From NCBI GenBank assembly GCA_943846685.1, contig OX044363.1, positions 310,001-374,000 of the forward strand: 64,000 bases of DNA, in the 5' to 3' direction. Source of the DNA: an uncultured Pseudomonadales bacterium. Lineage in GTDB: Bacteria; Pseudomonadota; Gammaproteobacteria; Pseudomonadales; Porticoccaceae. Shown in pieces: positions 1 through 9,726 of this stretch. A model generated the notes under the pieces. It saw only the letters and a list, made by a program, of their open reading frames with translations. It was not told the DNA's origin and searched no databases. A program made the position numbers and the translations under genes. How positions within the stretch are numbered: the first letter of the stretch is position 1; each line of letters begins with the position of its first letter.

Positions 1-2160
1 CCAATCTACAAAGACCTTATTTTAAGTAAGGATGGCCAGACCACGGGGATGCTGGCGACCCTTGAGCTGGATCAGAAGTATCTCGATCTGGTGCAGGCTC
101 GCGATGCACTGCGTCTGATCAAGTCAACCGATGGGCTCAGTCCAGAACAACAGGTTGAGCTGGATGCGGTAAGTAAAGAATTTCTCGATTATCGCACTGC
201 AAAAGCGGCTGCGAGTCACCAGCTAGTTGCCGATGTGCGCAGTCTGATGGATGGCTACCGCGATGGCGCGACAATCTTTCTCGGCGGCCCAGATATGATT
301 ACCGCGGATATGGTCGACTTTATCAAGAGCGATCTGGCGATCTTTGGCACCGGCATTCTGATCTTTGTGATCGTCACACTGGCGGTTATTTTCCGTCAGT
401 TGCGCTGGGTTATTCTGCCCCTCAGCACCTGCGCTCTGTGTCTGGTAATCATTCTTGGTTTCCTTAGCTGGATCGACTGGCGCTTAACGGTTATCTCGTC
501 TAATTTTGTCTCGCTGCTGTTAATTATCACTCTGGCGCTGACCATGCATTTGATTGTCCGCTATCGAGAGCTGTACCGCACCCAACCAGAGGCAACTCAG
601 GAACAGCTGGTGGTTGCCACGGTAACCTCAATGGCCAAACCCTGTCTGTATACGGTGCTGACTACTATCGTGGCGTTTATGTCGCTGGTGGTTAGCAATA
701 TCCGTCCGGTGATTGATTTTGGCTGGATGATGACTATGGGTATCAGTCTGGCACTGGTAGTCGCGTTTATTATTATTCCGGCGGGCATGATGTTGATCGG
801 CAAGGGCAAAGACAGCTCTGGTAAGGATAAATCTGCCTCCTTTACCTCGGTATTCTCCAACTTTACCGAACGCCACGGCAATATAGTGTTGCTCACTGCC
901 TGTGTGCTCAGCGTGCTCTCAATCTACGGTATTAGCCGCCTTGAGGTGGAAAACCGCTTTATTGATTATTTCCGCAGCGATACGGAAATCTATCAGGGCA
1001 TGGAAATTATCGATGCCTCGCTGGGCGGTACTACGCCTCTGGATATTATTTTGCAGGCACCGACTTTTGCCGAGTCTGAACAAGATTTTGTGCTCTCTGA
1101 AGACAGCGAATATGGCGCTGATGCGTTCGGCGACGATGCTTTTGGAGATGACGGGTTCGCTGAGGAAGATGAGTACGGTGGCTATGGGAATGATGGCTTT
1201 GACGATGCATTCGCTAGCGATTCCGACGCCTTTGGCGAAGACAGCGCCAATGCACTGCAAGACACCTACTGGTTTACTTCAACCGGCCTCGCCGATCTGG
1301 CCAAGTTACAGGCGTTTCTCGAAGCCCAGCCAGAGGTAGGCAAGGTTAGCTCTCTGGTACAAATCTACGATGTCGCCAGTGATCTTAGCGGCCATAAGCT
1401 CAATGATTTTGAAATTGCCTTTATGCGTAAAAGCTTTGGCGATGAGATCTATCAGCAGATGGTTGCTCCCTATCTTCTTGAGGATATTGATGAGGCACGT
1501 ATTCAGTTGCGCGCCATGGAAACCGAAGGCCTGTTGCGCCGCGCGGATCTGCTAGAGAAAATCCGCGACTATGCGGTAAATGAGGTGGGTATCGCCCCTG
1601 AAGATATCCGCTTTACCGGCCTGCTGGTGCTCTATAACAATATGCTGCAAAGTCTGTATAAGTCGCAAATCCTCACCCTGGGTGCGGTTTTTGTCGGCAT
1701 TATGCTGATGTTTCTGGTGCTGTTCCGCTCGATTAAGATTTCGGTTATCGCGATCTTGCCGAACTTCTTAGCCGCGGGAATTGTTCTTGGCGGCATGGGA
1801 CTCAGCGGCATACCGCTAGATATGATGACCATTACTATCGCGGCTATTACTGTGGGTATTGGTGTCGATCACGCGATCCACTACATCACCAGATTTAGCC
1901 GTGAGTTTGCTATCGACGGCAACTATCTGGCCTCGATGCACAGAGCCCACGCCAGTATTGGTCTGGCGCTGTTTTACACGGCGATTACGATTATTGTCGG
2001 CTTCTCAATTCTGGCACTTTCAAACTTTATTCCATCGATCTATTTTGGTCTGCTAACCGGTCTGGCAATGACTGCCGCTCTGCTTGGCTCGATGACTCTT
2101 TTACCCAAGCTGATTTTGATTACCAAGCCTCTCGGCCCGGAAACTAAAACCACCGCTTAA
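1..2160 (+). CDS. RND superfamily exporter (MMPL-type permease), 5' truncated
   Basis: The reading frame is open from the first base, so the gene starts upstream of the window; about 719 residues are visible. It encodes an inner-membrane proton-driven RND/MMPL-family exporter. Visible are the end of the first periplasmic domain, a block of about five hydrophobic segments (roughly 340-790 bp), another at about 880-940, a second periplasmic domain, and a final block of helices from about 1660 to 2130. The helix motif GVDHAIHYITRF, typical of the family, is encoded near 1862-1897. The second periplasmic loop carries an unusual acidic low-complexity stretch (about 1096-1263) with repeated DAFGDD-like units. 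The substrate cannot be told from sequence; relatives are often linked to lipids, hopanoids or sterol-like molecules. uup follows after 21 bases. Confidence 0.85.
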   Translation, partial: PIYKDLILSKDGQTTGMLATLELDQKYLDLVQARDALRLIKSTDGLSPEQQVELDAVSKEFLDYRTAKAAASHQLVADVRSLMDGYRDGATIFLGGPDMITADMVDFIKSDLAIFGTGILIFVIVTLAVIFRQLRWVILPLSTCALCLVIILGFLSWIDWRLTVISSNFVSLLLIITLALTMHLIVRYRELYRTQPEATQEQLVVATVTSMAKPCLYTVLTTIVAFMSLVVSNIRPVIDFGWMMTMGISLALVVAFIIIPAGMMLIGKGKDSSGKDKSASFTSVFSNFTERHGNIVLLTACVLSVLSIYGISRLEVENRFIDYFRSDTEIYQGMEIIDASLGGTTPLDIILQAPTFAESEQDFVLSEDSEYGADAFGDDAFGDDGFAEEDEYGGYGNDGFDDAFASDSDAFGEDSANALQDTYWFTSTGLADLAKLQAFLEAQPEVGKVSSLVQIYDVASDLSGHKLNDFEIAFMRKSFGDEIYQQMVAPYLLEDIDEARIQLRAMETEGLLRRADLLEKIRDYAVNEVGIAPEDIRFTGLLVLYNNMLQSLYKSQILTLGAVFVGIMLMFLVLFRSIKISVIAILPNFLAAGIVLGGMGLSGIPLDMMTITIAAITVGIGVDHAIHYITRFSREFAIDGNYLASMHRAHASIGLALFYTAITIIVGFSILALSNFIPSIYFGLLTGLAMTAALLGSMTLLPKLILITKPLGPETKTTA

Positions 2161-2181
2161 TTTTGGATAATCTATAACCCT

Positions 2182-4059
2182 ATGCCACTTGTCACACTGC
2201 AGGACATTTTTCTTAGCTATGGCCAGCCACCGCTAATTGATCATATTAATCTGGTTATTGAGCCGGGCGAGCGTGTCTGCCTGATCGGCCGCAATGGCGC
2301 GGGAAAATCGACCCTGTTAAAAATTCTTACCGGTCAGGTGATTGCCGACGATGGCGTACTTAAACGCGCCGCCGGGGTAAAGATTGCCCAGTTGGAACAG
2401 TCGGTGCCCCATGATGCTGTCGGTTCGGTTTTTGATGTAATTGCTGAGGGTCTGGGTGCAGAGGGCAAGTTGGCTGCTCGCTACCACCATCTGATTCTTG
2501 AGCTGACCGCCAACCCTACCGATAAGGTTATGCGCGAACTGGAAGACTGTCAGGCTGAGCTTGAGCGTGTCGATGGTTGGGATATCAATCAGCGGGTTGA
2601 AGCGATTGTCACCAAAATGGATTTAAACCCGGATGTGGATATCTCTAGTCTGTCCGGTGGTTATAAGCGTCGAGTTCTACTGGCCCGCGCTCTGGTCTGC
2701 AAACCGGACCTGCTGTTGCTCGATGAGCCGACCAACCATTTGGACATAGACGCTATTAAATGGGTCGAGCAGTTTTTGCTTAAGTGGGAGGGCGCGCTGT
2801 TGTTTATCAGTCATGATCGGCGCTTTATGGATAACTTGGCCACTCGCTTTATCGAGATAGATCGCGGCAAGATCGCCGAATTTAACTGCAATTACTCGAC
2901 TTATATCCAACGTAAAAAAGAAATGCTTGAGATAGAAGACAAGCATAATGCGCTGTTCGATAAACGCCTTTCCCAAGAGGAAGTGTGGATTCGCCAGGGC
3001 ATTAAGGCGCGCCGCACCCGCAACGAAGGCCGGGTTAGAGCGCTTGAGTCTATGCGCCGGGAATATGCCGATCGCCGCAAGCAGCAGGGCACGGCAAAGA
3101 TGGATATTCAACAGGCGCAGAAGTCTGGAAAGATAGTTGCTGAAGCTGAGAATATTAACTTTGCATTTAATGATGGTGAGCAGGTGGTTAAATCCTTCTC
3201 AACCCTGATTCAGCGCGGCGATAAAGTCGGCTTGATCGGGCGCAACGGTGTCGGCAAAACCACCTTGCTAAAACTGCTGCTCGGCCAGCTAGAGCCACAA
3301 ACAGGTACAGTTAAAACCGGTACCAATCTTGATATTGCCTACTTTGATCAGTATCGCTCGGCTCTCGATGAGTCAAAAACCGTCCAGGACAATGTTTCCG
3401 GTGGCCGCGATATGCTCGAAATTGGCGGCAAATCGCGGCACGTTATCAGCTATTTACAGGATTTTCTCTTTAGTCCTGATCGCTGCCGGCAGCCGGTTAG
3501 TGCGCTTTCCGGGGGTGAACGCAATCGTCTTTTACTGGCCAAGCTATTTACCCGACCGTCAAATATTCTGGTGCTCGATGAACCGACCAATGATCTGGAT
3601 ATAGATACCCTCGACCTACTCGAAGAACTACTGATCGACTACAAGGGAACAATCTTGCTAGTGAGTCATGACCGTGCCTTCTTGAACAATGTGGTTACCA
3701 GTACGCTAGTCTTTGAGGGCGATGCGGTGATCAATCAATATATCGGCGGCTATGATGACTGGCTGCGTCAGCGCAAGGTCGAAACTGCCAGCAGTGAAAA
3801 AGCAGCGACCAAGACTCAGGAAAAACCTGCTGCTAGCGCTAAAAAACGCTCTTACAAAGTCCAGCGTGAACTGGATATGTTGCCGGCGGAAATTGAACGC
3901 CTGGAAACTGAGATCGGCGCGATTTCCGAGCAGATGAATCAGCCAGATTTTTATCAGTCAGAGCGTTCGGCAACGGCCGCTATTGAAAAAAATCTCAGCG
4001 ATCTGCAGCAACAGCTCAATCACTGTTATGAACGCTGGGAACAGCTTGAGGCGGAATAA
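2182..4059 (+). CDS. uup: Uup, ABC-F family ATPase
   Basis: A soluble ABC-F ATPase of 625 residues with two nucleotide-binding domains and no membrane segments. Domain 1 has Walker A GRNGAGKST (residues 36-44), signature LSGGYKRR and Walker B LLLLDEPTNHLD. Domain 2 has GRNGVGKTT, LSGGERNR and ILVLDEPTNDLD. The C-terminal tail of about 100 residues is Lys/Ala/Glu-rich and predicted coiled coil (KRSYKVQRELDMLPAEIERL). This is the feature that separates Uup from EttA and other ABC-F paralogues. Members of the family act at the ribosome; E. coli Uup also affects transposon excision and branched DNA. The length matches E. coli Uup (635 residues). No clear Shine-Dalgarno sequence precedes the ATG. 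It may be cotranscribed with the exporter 21 bases upstream. Confidence 0.92.
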   Translation: MPLVTLQDIFLSYGQPPLIDHINLVIEPGERVCLIGRNGAGKSTLLKILTGQVIADDGVLKRAAGVKIAQLEQSVPHDAVGSVFDVIAEGLGAEGKLAARYHHLILELTANPTDKVMRELEDCQAELERVDGWDINQRVEAIVTKMDLNPDVDISSLSGGYKRRVLLARALVCKPDLLLLDEPTNHLDIDAIKWVEQFLLKWEGALLFISHDRRFMDNLATRFIEIDRGKIAEFNCNYSTYIQRKKEMLEIEDKHNALFDKRLSQEEVWIRQGIKARRTRNEGRVRALESMRREYADRRKQQGTAKMDIQQAQKSGKIVAEAENINFAFNDGEQVVKSFSTLIQRGDKVGLIGRNGVGKTTLLKLLLGQLEPQTGTVKTGTNLDIAYFDQYRSALDESKTVQDNVSGGRDMLEIGGKSRHVISYLQDFLFSPDRCRQPVSALSGGERNRLLLAKLFTRPSNILVLDEPTNDLDIDTLDLLEELLIDYKGTILLVSHDRAFLNNVVTSTLVFEGDAVINQYIGGYDDWLRQRKVETASSEKAATKTQEKPAASAKKRSYKVQRELDMLPAEIERLETEIGAISEQMNQPDFYQSERSATAAIEKNLSDLQQQLNHCYERWEQLEAE

Positions 4060-4216
4060 CACCGCCTCAGCTGCATTTTGCGGAAGCTTTTAAGGAGATT
4101 TATAGAAAGTTTATCGCTAAATCCGCTCCCATAAGCGTTAATTGACCTGTGAGCGTAGCGTATTGCGTCACTTGTCTTTAAAATCCACTTATCGATTCTA
4201 ACTTCAGACTGCACCC

Positions 4217-5767
4217 ATGACCGAACAAAAAAAACCACTGGTACTGCTTATCCTCGACGGCTTTGGATATAGCGATGATGAAAAACACAACGCGATTAAA
4301 AATGCCGACGCTCCGGTCTGGCAATCGCTGTGGAATAACAACCCAAAAACATTGATTCACACCTCCGGTATGGCGGTGGGCCTGCCCGAGGGCCAGATGG
4401 GCAACTCCGAAGTGGGTCATATGACGCTGGGTGCTGGCCGCGTGGTCTACCAAAACTTTACCCGCATTAACAAAGCGATCGCCGACGGTGACTTTTTCAA
4501 CAATCCGGCTTATTGCGACGCGATTGATAAGGCGCAGTCTGCCGGTAAGGCCGTGCATATTATGGGTCTGCTCTCTCCCGGCGGTGTTCACAGCCACGAA
4601 GATCATATTAATGCGATGATCGAAATGGCCGCCCAACGGGGTGCCGAGAAAATCTATCTGCACGCCTTTCTCGATGGTCGCGACTGCCCACCGCGCAGCG
4701 CGCAGCCTTCGCTGGAAAAGACTCAGGCGGTATTTGAAAAAATCGGTGTTGGCAAAATTGCATCAGTTTGCGGACGTTTTTATGCACTGGATCGCGACAA
4801 CCGCTGGGATCGTGTTGCCGAAGCCTACAATTTGATCACCGCAGGCAGTGCACCCTATACGGCAACCGATTCAGTCAGCGCACTTAATAATGCTTACCAG
4901 CGCGATGAAAACGATGAGTTTGTGCATGCCACGACCATCTGTGGCGAAGGTGAATCACCGGTACAGATGGAAGATGGCGATGCGGTTATCTTTATGAACT
5001 TCCGTCCCGATCGTGCCCGCGAGTTGGCTCACGCCTTAACCGACCAAGTCTTTGATGGTTTTGAACGCGCCGTTGTCCCTGCGCTTTCAACCTTTGTAAT
5101 GACCACCGAATATCAGTCCAACCTGGATGTTCCCTGCGCCTATCCACCGATCGCGCTGGTTAACTCCATGGGCGACTACCTGTCCATGCAGGGTAAAAAG
5201 CAACTGCGTATTGCCGAGACTGAAAAGTATGCCCATGTGACATTCTTCTTTAGTGGCGGTAAAGAATCCCTCTATGAGGGTGAAGAGCGTATTTTGATCC
5301 CCTCGCCGGATGTTGCCACCTACGATACGATTCCTGAAATGAGCGCCCGGCAGGTCACTGAAAAACTGGTCGAGGCTATAGGCTCAGAGAAGTTTGATAC
5401 GATTATCTGCAACTATGCTAACTGCGATCAGGTCGGCCACACCGGCAGTTACGAGGCCTCTATTAAAGCAGTTGAGACTATCGACTGGTGTCTTGAGCGG
5501 GTTATTGCAGCGACTCAGCAAGCCGGCGGTGAAATTTTGATCACTGCGGATCATGGCAATGTTGAAGAGATGTTCGACGAAACCAATAATCAGCCACACA
5601 CTCAGCACACCACACTGCCAGTGCCGTTGGTTTATGTGGGCGACCGTCCAGTATCTCTAGACAGTGATGGCTCTCTGGCGGATATAGCGCCAACTATGCT
5701 GGCATTAATGGGTCTGGATCAGCCGCAGGAAATGACTGGCCGATCACTGGTTATTAATAAAAGCTAA
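4217..5767 (+). CDS. gpmI: 2,3-bisphosphoglycerate-independent phosphoglycerate mutase
   Basis: Interconverts 3- and 2-phosphoglycerate in glycolysis and gluconeogenesis in the cytoplasm, using two Mn ions and a phosphoserine intermediate. The 516-residue length is standard. Metal-ligand motif LILDGFGY lies at about residues 11-18, catalytic serine 64 sits in GNSEVGH, and the C-terminal metal motif [11 protein letters not shown] is present. Upstream lies a 157-base gap after uup with no recognised gene. The stop codon lies inside an 18-base tandem duplication (5753-5788), so the last codons and stop are repeated just after the gene. gpmI-envC-ctpA is a common gammaproteobacterial order, and envC starts 50 bases downstream. 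Confidence 0.95.
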   Translation: MTEQKKPLVLLILDGFGYSDDEKHNAIKNADAPVWQSLWNNNPKTLIHTSGMAVGLPEGQMGNSEVGHMTLGAGRVVYQNFTRINKAIADGDFFNNPAYCDAIDKAQSAGKAVHIMGLLSPGGVHSHEDHINAMIEMAAQRGAEKIYLHAFLDGRDCPPRSAQPSLEKTQAVFEKIGVGKIASVCGRFYALDRDNRWDRVAEAYNLITAGSAPYTATDSVSALNNAYQRDENDEFVHATTICGEGESPVQMEDGDAVIFMNFRPDRARELAHALTDQVFDGFERAVVPALSTFVMTTEYQSNLDVPCAYPPIALVNSMGDYLSMQGKKQLRIAETEKYAHVTFFFSGGKESLYEGEERILIPSPDVATYDTIPEMSARQVTEKLVEAIGSEKFDTIICNYANCDQVGHTGSYEASIKAVETIDWCLERVIAATQQAGGEILITADHGNVEEMFDETNNQPHTQHTTLPVPLVYVGDRPVSLDSDGSLADIAPTMLALMGLDQPQEMTGRSLVINKS

Positions 5768-5788
5768 ACTATTAATAAAAGCTAAACT
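5753..5788. repeat. 18-bp perfect tandem duplication across the gpmI stop codon
   Basis: The unit attaataaaagctaaact occurs twice head to tail (5753-5770 and 5771-5788). A degenerate third copy begins at 5789. The first copy holds the last gpmI codons (Ile-Asn-Lys-Ser-stop). The second repeats the same codons and stop in the same frame, giving a duplicate in-frame stop. It probably arose by replication slippage. Confidence 0.9.
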
Positions 5789-5817
5789 ATGAATAAAAAA
5801 AGCATGAGTGGCAAATA

Positions 5818-6978
5818 ATGAAAAAATTATCAGCAATAAAACAGGTAGCCCTGCGCTCGGTTTTATTGTTGATATTTTCCACGCCGGCATTCGCCGCGGA
5901 TAAAGAAAAAGAAAAGCAAAAACTCGACAACCTGAAACGCTCTATCATCAGCCTTGAAAAACGGCTGGATAAACGCAATCAGGAAAAAAATATTCTGGTC
6001 AACCAGTTAAAAAAAGTTGAGCTCGAAGCAGCCAAAACCAGCAAGAGTATTCGTCAGTTAAACAGCCAAATCAAACGCCGCAACAGCAAGTTATCCGACC
6101 TCGAAAAACAACAGTACGATTTGCAAAAAAATATCAAAAATCAAAATGCCGCAATCAGCGAGCATCTGGCCGCTGCCTATAAACTCGGCGATCAGGAACC
6201 GATTAAATTATTACTCAATCAGGAAGACCCCCAGCAGCTGTCACGACTGTTTAAGTACTACGGTTATTTTCTCGATGCGCGTAATAAAAAAATCGAAACC
6301 TATATTTCAGATGTTGAAAAACTCTCGACACTGGTAACAGAAGTCACTCAACAAAAACTCCTACTGGACAGTTCTAAAAAACAGTTAGTGAGCGATCAAA
6401 AACAATACTTAGTGGTTGGCAAGCGTCGTTCAGAAGCCCTGAATAAATTAAATATCTCACTGAAAAGCGATCAAGCAAAGCTCAATAATCTCATCGCAGA
6501 GCGCGCCGAACTGGAAGAGCTATTGAATACAGTCGAGGTTGCGGTCAGTGAAATGAATATTGCGCCACCAGCTAGCCAACAGAGCTTTGCCTCACAAAAA
6601 GGTCTTTTGCAGTGGCCGATAAAAGGTCGAATTGCCCACAGCTATGGCAGTAAACGCAGCGGCACTCTGCGCTGGGAAGGCTGGATGATTGGTGCAAAAT
6701 CCGGTCAATCAGTTAATGCTGTTCATGATGGTCAGGTGATTTTTTCCAACTACCTGCGCGGTTTTGGACTATTAATTATTCTTAACCATGGTGATGGTTA
6801 TATGACCCTTTACGCGCATAACAAAGAGTTACTGAAAGATACGGGGGACTGGGTACTGAGCAGTGAAAGCATTGCTCGCGCTGGAGACACCGGCGGTCTG
6901 GATAAGCCTGCCCTGTATTTTGAAATCCGCAAAAAAGGCCAGCCGGCAGATCCTAAAGCCTGGCTGGGCAAACGTTAA
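5818..6978 (+). CDS. envC: EnvC-type murein hydrolase activator
   Basis: Periplasmic activator of division amidases (AmiA/AmiB class), recruited by FtsEX in E. coli. The 386-residue protein has an N-terminal signal peptide ending near TPAFAADK, a long coiled coil (about residues 25-245, rich in Lys, Gln, Leu and Glu) and a C-terminal M23/LytM domain (about 265-386). The LytM domain appears degenerate: where active M23 enzymes have a His-x-His pair, this one reads LYAHNKEL. That fits a non-catalytic activator rather than an endopeptidase. The ATG overlaps the stop of a ten-codon upstream frame (5789-5818), which has no visible ribosome site and is probably not a gene. ctpA follows, as in Pseudomonas. 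Confidence 0.9.
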   Translation: MKKLSAIKQVALRSVLLLIFSTPAFAADKEKEKQKLDNLKRSIISLEKRLDKRNQEKNILVNQLKKVELEAAKTSKSIRQLNSQIKRRNSKLSDLEKQQYDLQKNIKNQNAAISEHLAAAYKLGDQEPIKLLLNQEDPQQLSRLFKYYGYFLDARNKKIETYISDVEKLSTLVTEVTQQKLLLDSSKKQLVSDQKQYLVVGKRRSEALNKLNISLKSDQAKLNNLIAERAELEELLNTVEVAVSEMNIAPPASQQSFASQKGLLQWPIKGRIAHSYGSKRSGTLRWEGWMIGAKSGQSVNAVHDGQVIFSNYLRGFGLLIILNHGDGYMTLYAHNKELLKDTGDWVLSSESIARAGDTGGLDKPALYFEIRKKGQPADPKAWLGKR

Positions 6979-7040
6979 TCACTCGCAGTGATAATCCAAC
7001 GGCAGGCAAATTTATTTAAATGCGCCACGGGAAAAATTCT

Positions 7041-8330
7041 ATGTTTAAACACTTTTTAGCGCTCTCCATCACTCTTTTGGCCAGCTTCGCGGTCTCAGCA
7101 CAGCAGCCTGAAACTGACAGTCTAGAGGCGAATAAAGCACAGTCCGAAGAGCGACTACCATTGCGAGAACTGCGGGTTTTTACTCAGGTTTTCGAACAGA
7201 TTCGTCGCGGCTATGTTGAAGAGGTCAAGGACACAGAGTTACTGGAAAATGCGATCTCTGGCCTGCTGCTAGAACTCGACCCTCACTCGGCCTACCTAAA
7301 TAAATCTGACTACGATGATCTTCAGGAGTCGGCAACTGGAGAGTACAGCGGCCTGGGTCTCGAAGTAGGCTCTGAGCGCGGGATGATAAAAATTATTTCG
7401 CCTATAGATGATACCCCCGCCGCAAAAGCTGGCATTAAAGCCGGTGATTTAATTGTTGAAGTGGATGGCGTTCCGGTTCGCGGTATGGCGCTGCAAAAAG
7501 CCATTGATAAACTGCGCGGCGAAAAAGGCACCAGTATTGAGCTTATGGTATTGCGCGACGATCAAGAGACGCCGATTGAATTTACCATTGTCAGGGACAC
7601 TATTCAGTTTAGTTCAGTACGCAGCCGCATAATCGAGCCGGGCTATGGCTATGTGCGAATCTCCCAATTCCAAACCAGCTCTGGTGATGACTTTAAAAAA
7701 GAATTACTCGATCTCAAGCAGCAAGAAACACCGCTAAAAGGGGTGATTATTGATCTGCGCAATAATCCCGGCGGGCTAGTGCCAGCATCTGTTGAAATCT
7801 CCGACGCAGTATTAGACGGCGGCACCATTGTCTATACCGAGGGTCGGCTGCCGAGCTCCAATAGTCGCTATGAAGCAACTAGCGGCGATATTCTCGAAGG
7901 CATCCCTATAGTCGTACTCATTAACGGCGGCAGTGCCTCGGCTTCAGAGATTGTTGCCGGCGCACTTCAGGACCATCAGCGAGCGGCTATTATTGGCACT
8001 CAGAGCTTCGGTAAAGGCTCGGTGCAAACGGTTATCCCCCTCGGCGATGGACGCGCTGTAAAGCTCACCACGGCACGTTACTTTACGCCCAATGGTCGCT
8101 CTATTCAGGCGGAGGGAATTGTCCCGGATATTATTGTTGAGCCCGCGGAGATTCGTCGCTATCAGTTGCGTGACAGAGTTCGTGAGGAAGATTTGGAAGG
8201 GCATCTGGAACAGGCCAGCGAGAGAGGTGAAAGCCCGGTGGAGCCTGAAGAGGATGTTACCGATGACAATCAACTTTACGAGGCACTGAATGTGCTCAAG
8301 GGATTTCAGTTATTGGGCAGAACTCTTTAG
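7041..8330 (+). CDS. ctpA: C-terminal processing peptidase, S41 family
   Basis: A periplasmic serine protease with a Ser-Lys dyad. The 429-residue protein has a signal peptide (MFKHFLALSITLLASFAVSA), a PDZ domain around residues 95-170 (GLGLEVG, GIKAGDLIVEVDG) and the S41 core. The catalytic serine lies in NGGSASASEIVAGAL and the lysine in SFGKGSVQT. The tail is acidic and low-complexity. I chose ATG 7041 over the in-frame ATG at 7020 because it puts the signal peptide at the N terminus and has GGGA about nine bases upstream. In Pseudomonas the CtpA homologue degrades peptidoglycan cross-link hydrolases; that role here is inferred. It forms an apparent operon with gpmI and envC. Confidence 0.9.
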   Translation: MFKHFLALSITLLASFAVSAQQPETDSLEANKAQSEERLPLRELRVFTQVFEQIRRGYVEEVKDTELLENAISGLLLELDPHSAYLNKSDYDDLQESATGEYSGLGLEVGSERGMIKIISPIDDTPAAKAGIKAGDLIVEVDGVPVRGMALQKAIDKLRGEKGTSIELMVLRDDQETPIEFTIVRDTIQFSSVRSRIIEPGYGYVRISQFQTSSGDDFKKELLDLKQQETPLKGVIIDLRNNPGGLVPASVEISDAVLDGGTIVYTEGRLPSSNSRYEATSGDILEGIPIVVLINGGSASASEIVAGALQDHQRAAIIGTQSFGKGSVQTVIPLGDGRAVKLTTARYFTPNGRSIQAEGIVPDIIVEPAEIRRYQLRDRVREEDLEGHLEQASERGESPVEPEEDVTDDNQLYEALNVLKGFQLLGRTL

Positions 8331-8344
8331 ATTTGTGACTTAAA

Positions 8345-8372
8345 GTTGTCGCTGACCAAAATCAGCGACAAC
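8345..8372. terminator. Terminator-like hairpin between convergent ctpA and the GlsB-type gene
   Basis: A perfect 11-bp inverted repeat, GTTGTCGCTGA then TCAGCGACAAC, with a 6-base loop. It sits 14 bases past the ctpA stop and just beyond the end of the convergent gene. There is no strong T run on the plus side, so it may be a weak bidirectional terminator or an RNA-stabilising stem. Confidence 0.45.
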
Positions 8373-8395
8373 CTAGAGGCTTACTTTCTACGCTA

Positions 8396-8644
8396 TTACT
8401 TCTTAACCGCGCGGTAAACAAATAACAGAACAAGCGCACCGACGACTGCGGTAAGCAAACTGGCAAAACTAAACTCGCCAGTGGTTCCAATACCGATAAA
8501 TGAACCGAGCCAACCGCCGACAAAAGCACCGGCTATACCCAGTAAAGCGGTGACCATAAACCCGCCACCATCTTTTCCCGGCATAATATATTTCGCCAAA
8601 ATACCGGCTATTAGTCCTAATATAATCCATGAAATAAAACCCAT
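8396..8644 (-). CDS. GlsB/YeaQ/YmgE-family small membrane protein
   Basis: An 82-residue, almost entirely hydrophobic protein of the transglycosylase-associated (GlsB/YeaQ/YmgE) family. It has three predicted membrane helices (about residues 3-20, 28-50 and 57-77) separated by glycine-rich turns such as MPGKDGGGF. Family members are induced by general or envelope stress; their biochemical function is not established. The start is well supported: AAGGAG lies about seven bases upstream of the ATG. It lies 34 bases downstream of the mscS-like gene in the same direction, so the two may be cotranscribed. Confidence 0.85.
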   Translation of the reverse strand: MGFISWIILGLIAGILAKYIMPGKDGGGFMVTALLGIAGAFVGGWLGSFIGIGTTGEFSFASLLTAVVGALVLLFVYRAVKK

Positions 8645-8678
8645 ACGTTTCTCCTTTTAGTAAAATAAAATAGAAAGC

Positions 8679-9503
8679 TTATGCGTAAGTAGCGCTTTCA
8701 ACCTGATGCATATGTACATCTTGCTGAGGGAATGGGATAGAGATTCCATTGCTATCAAAGGCCTTTTTCACTGCCTCTGTCAGATCAAAATAAACACCCC
8801 AGTAATCGGCGGTTTTCACCCAGGGACGGCAGACAAAATTAACACTGCTATCGGCTAACTCAACCACCGCAACCGTGGCTTCAGGAATTTCCAATACACG
8901 CTTATCGGCTTTTAAAATACCCTCGATTACTTTTTTGGCACTGTCTATATCGTCGCTGTAACCAATACCGAAAACCAGATCTACACGCCGAGTATCATTG
9001 GCTGAGTAGTTAACTATATTGCCGCTGATAACACCGCCATTGGGAACGATAACTTTCTTATTGTCCGGTGTGTTTAACTCGGTAGTGAAAATCTGGATGC
9101 TTTGAATAACCCCAGAGGTACCAGCGATCTCGACAAAATCACCAACTTTGAAAGGACGGAAAATCAGCAACAACACCCCCGCCGCAAAATTCGATAGCGA
9201 ACCCTGCAATGCCAAACCCACTGCTAGACCAGCGGCACCGACTATGGCGACAAAAGAGGCGGTTTGAATACCCAGCTGACCGAGCGCGGCGATACAGACA
9301 AAGACCAGCAGCGTGTAATAGATAATGCTGCCAGAAAAATTGCGGATCGCCGGATCCACTTCATTTTTCTGCATTAACTTTTCTATCCCATTGGAGATCT
9401 TTTTGACGATCCATTTACCGATGATAAAGATCACCAATGCCATTAATATTTTTACTCCGTAAAGAACAACTAATTCCTGTATAAACTCAAGATTCTCTTC
9501 CAT
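8679..9503 (-). CDS. mscS: Small-conductance mechanosensitive channel, MscS family
   Basis: An inner-membrane channel that opens on hypo-osmotic shock to release solutes. The 274-residue length is close to E. coli MscS (286). There are three N-terminal helices (about residues 15-35, 57-78 and 84-112). The pore helix TM3 carries the characteristic Gly/Ala packing pattern (GAAGLAVGLALQGSLSN). The beta domain follows (FKVGDFVEIAGTSGVIQSI), then the alpha/beta vestibule. I chose ATG 9503 because AAGGGA lies about eight bases upstream and the family usually starts close to this point. A longer reading from a TTG at 9557 adds 18 unrelated residues. Downstream is the GlsB-type stress gene, which suits an osmotic or envelope stress unit (inference). 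Confidence 0.9.
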   Translation of the reverse strand: MEENLEFIQELVVLYGVKILMALVIFIIGKWIVKKISNGIEKLMQKNEVDPAIRNFSGSIIYYTLLVFVCIAALGQLGIQTASFVAIVGAAGLAVGLALQGSLSNFAAGVLLLIFRPFKVGDFVEIAGTSGVIQSIQIFTTELNTPDNKKVIVPNGGVISGNIVNYSANDTRRVDLVFGIGYSDDIDSAKKVIEGILKADKRVLEIPEATVAVVELADSSVNFVCRPWVKTADYWGVYFDLTEAVKKAFDSNGISIPFPQQDVHMHQVESATYA

Positions 9504-9656
9504 TTTTATTTTCCCTTTTTTTGTAGAGGCTGCTCTCCTTGTTTGGAGTGCATTCAATTGACCTCATTTAAGGGTAGTACAGAGAATGGAGTTTTTCGAA
9601 AAGTGTATGGATGCCAGCCTACGCTGGCATGACGTTCCGGAGTTGGGGCTTTCTGT

Positions 9657-9689
9657 GTCATCCCAACAGAACGCAGTGACAAGGGACCT
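9657..9689. repeat. 33-bp direct repeat, copy 1
   Basis: Begins gtcatcccaacagaacgc and ends aagggacct. It matches copy 2 at 9727-9759 at all but five positions, all of them transitions. The start-to-start distance is 70 bases. Confidence 0.75.
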
Positions 9690-9726
9690 ATCAGATTTCT
9701 CCCGCCGGTCGAAATGACAAACTGCT

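Noticed and set aside
2677..3111. Long open frame opposite uup
   Set aside because: It lies wholly within uup on the other strand; uup has clear motifs in its own frame.
4048..4068. GAGGCGG/CCGCCTC stem at the uup stop as a terminator
   Set aside because: No T run follows and it overlaps the stop codon; kept out of the feature list.
5789..5818. Ten-codon frame before envC
   Set aside because: No ribosome site and product of no recognisable kind; probably a by-product of the tandem duplication.
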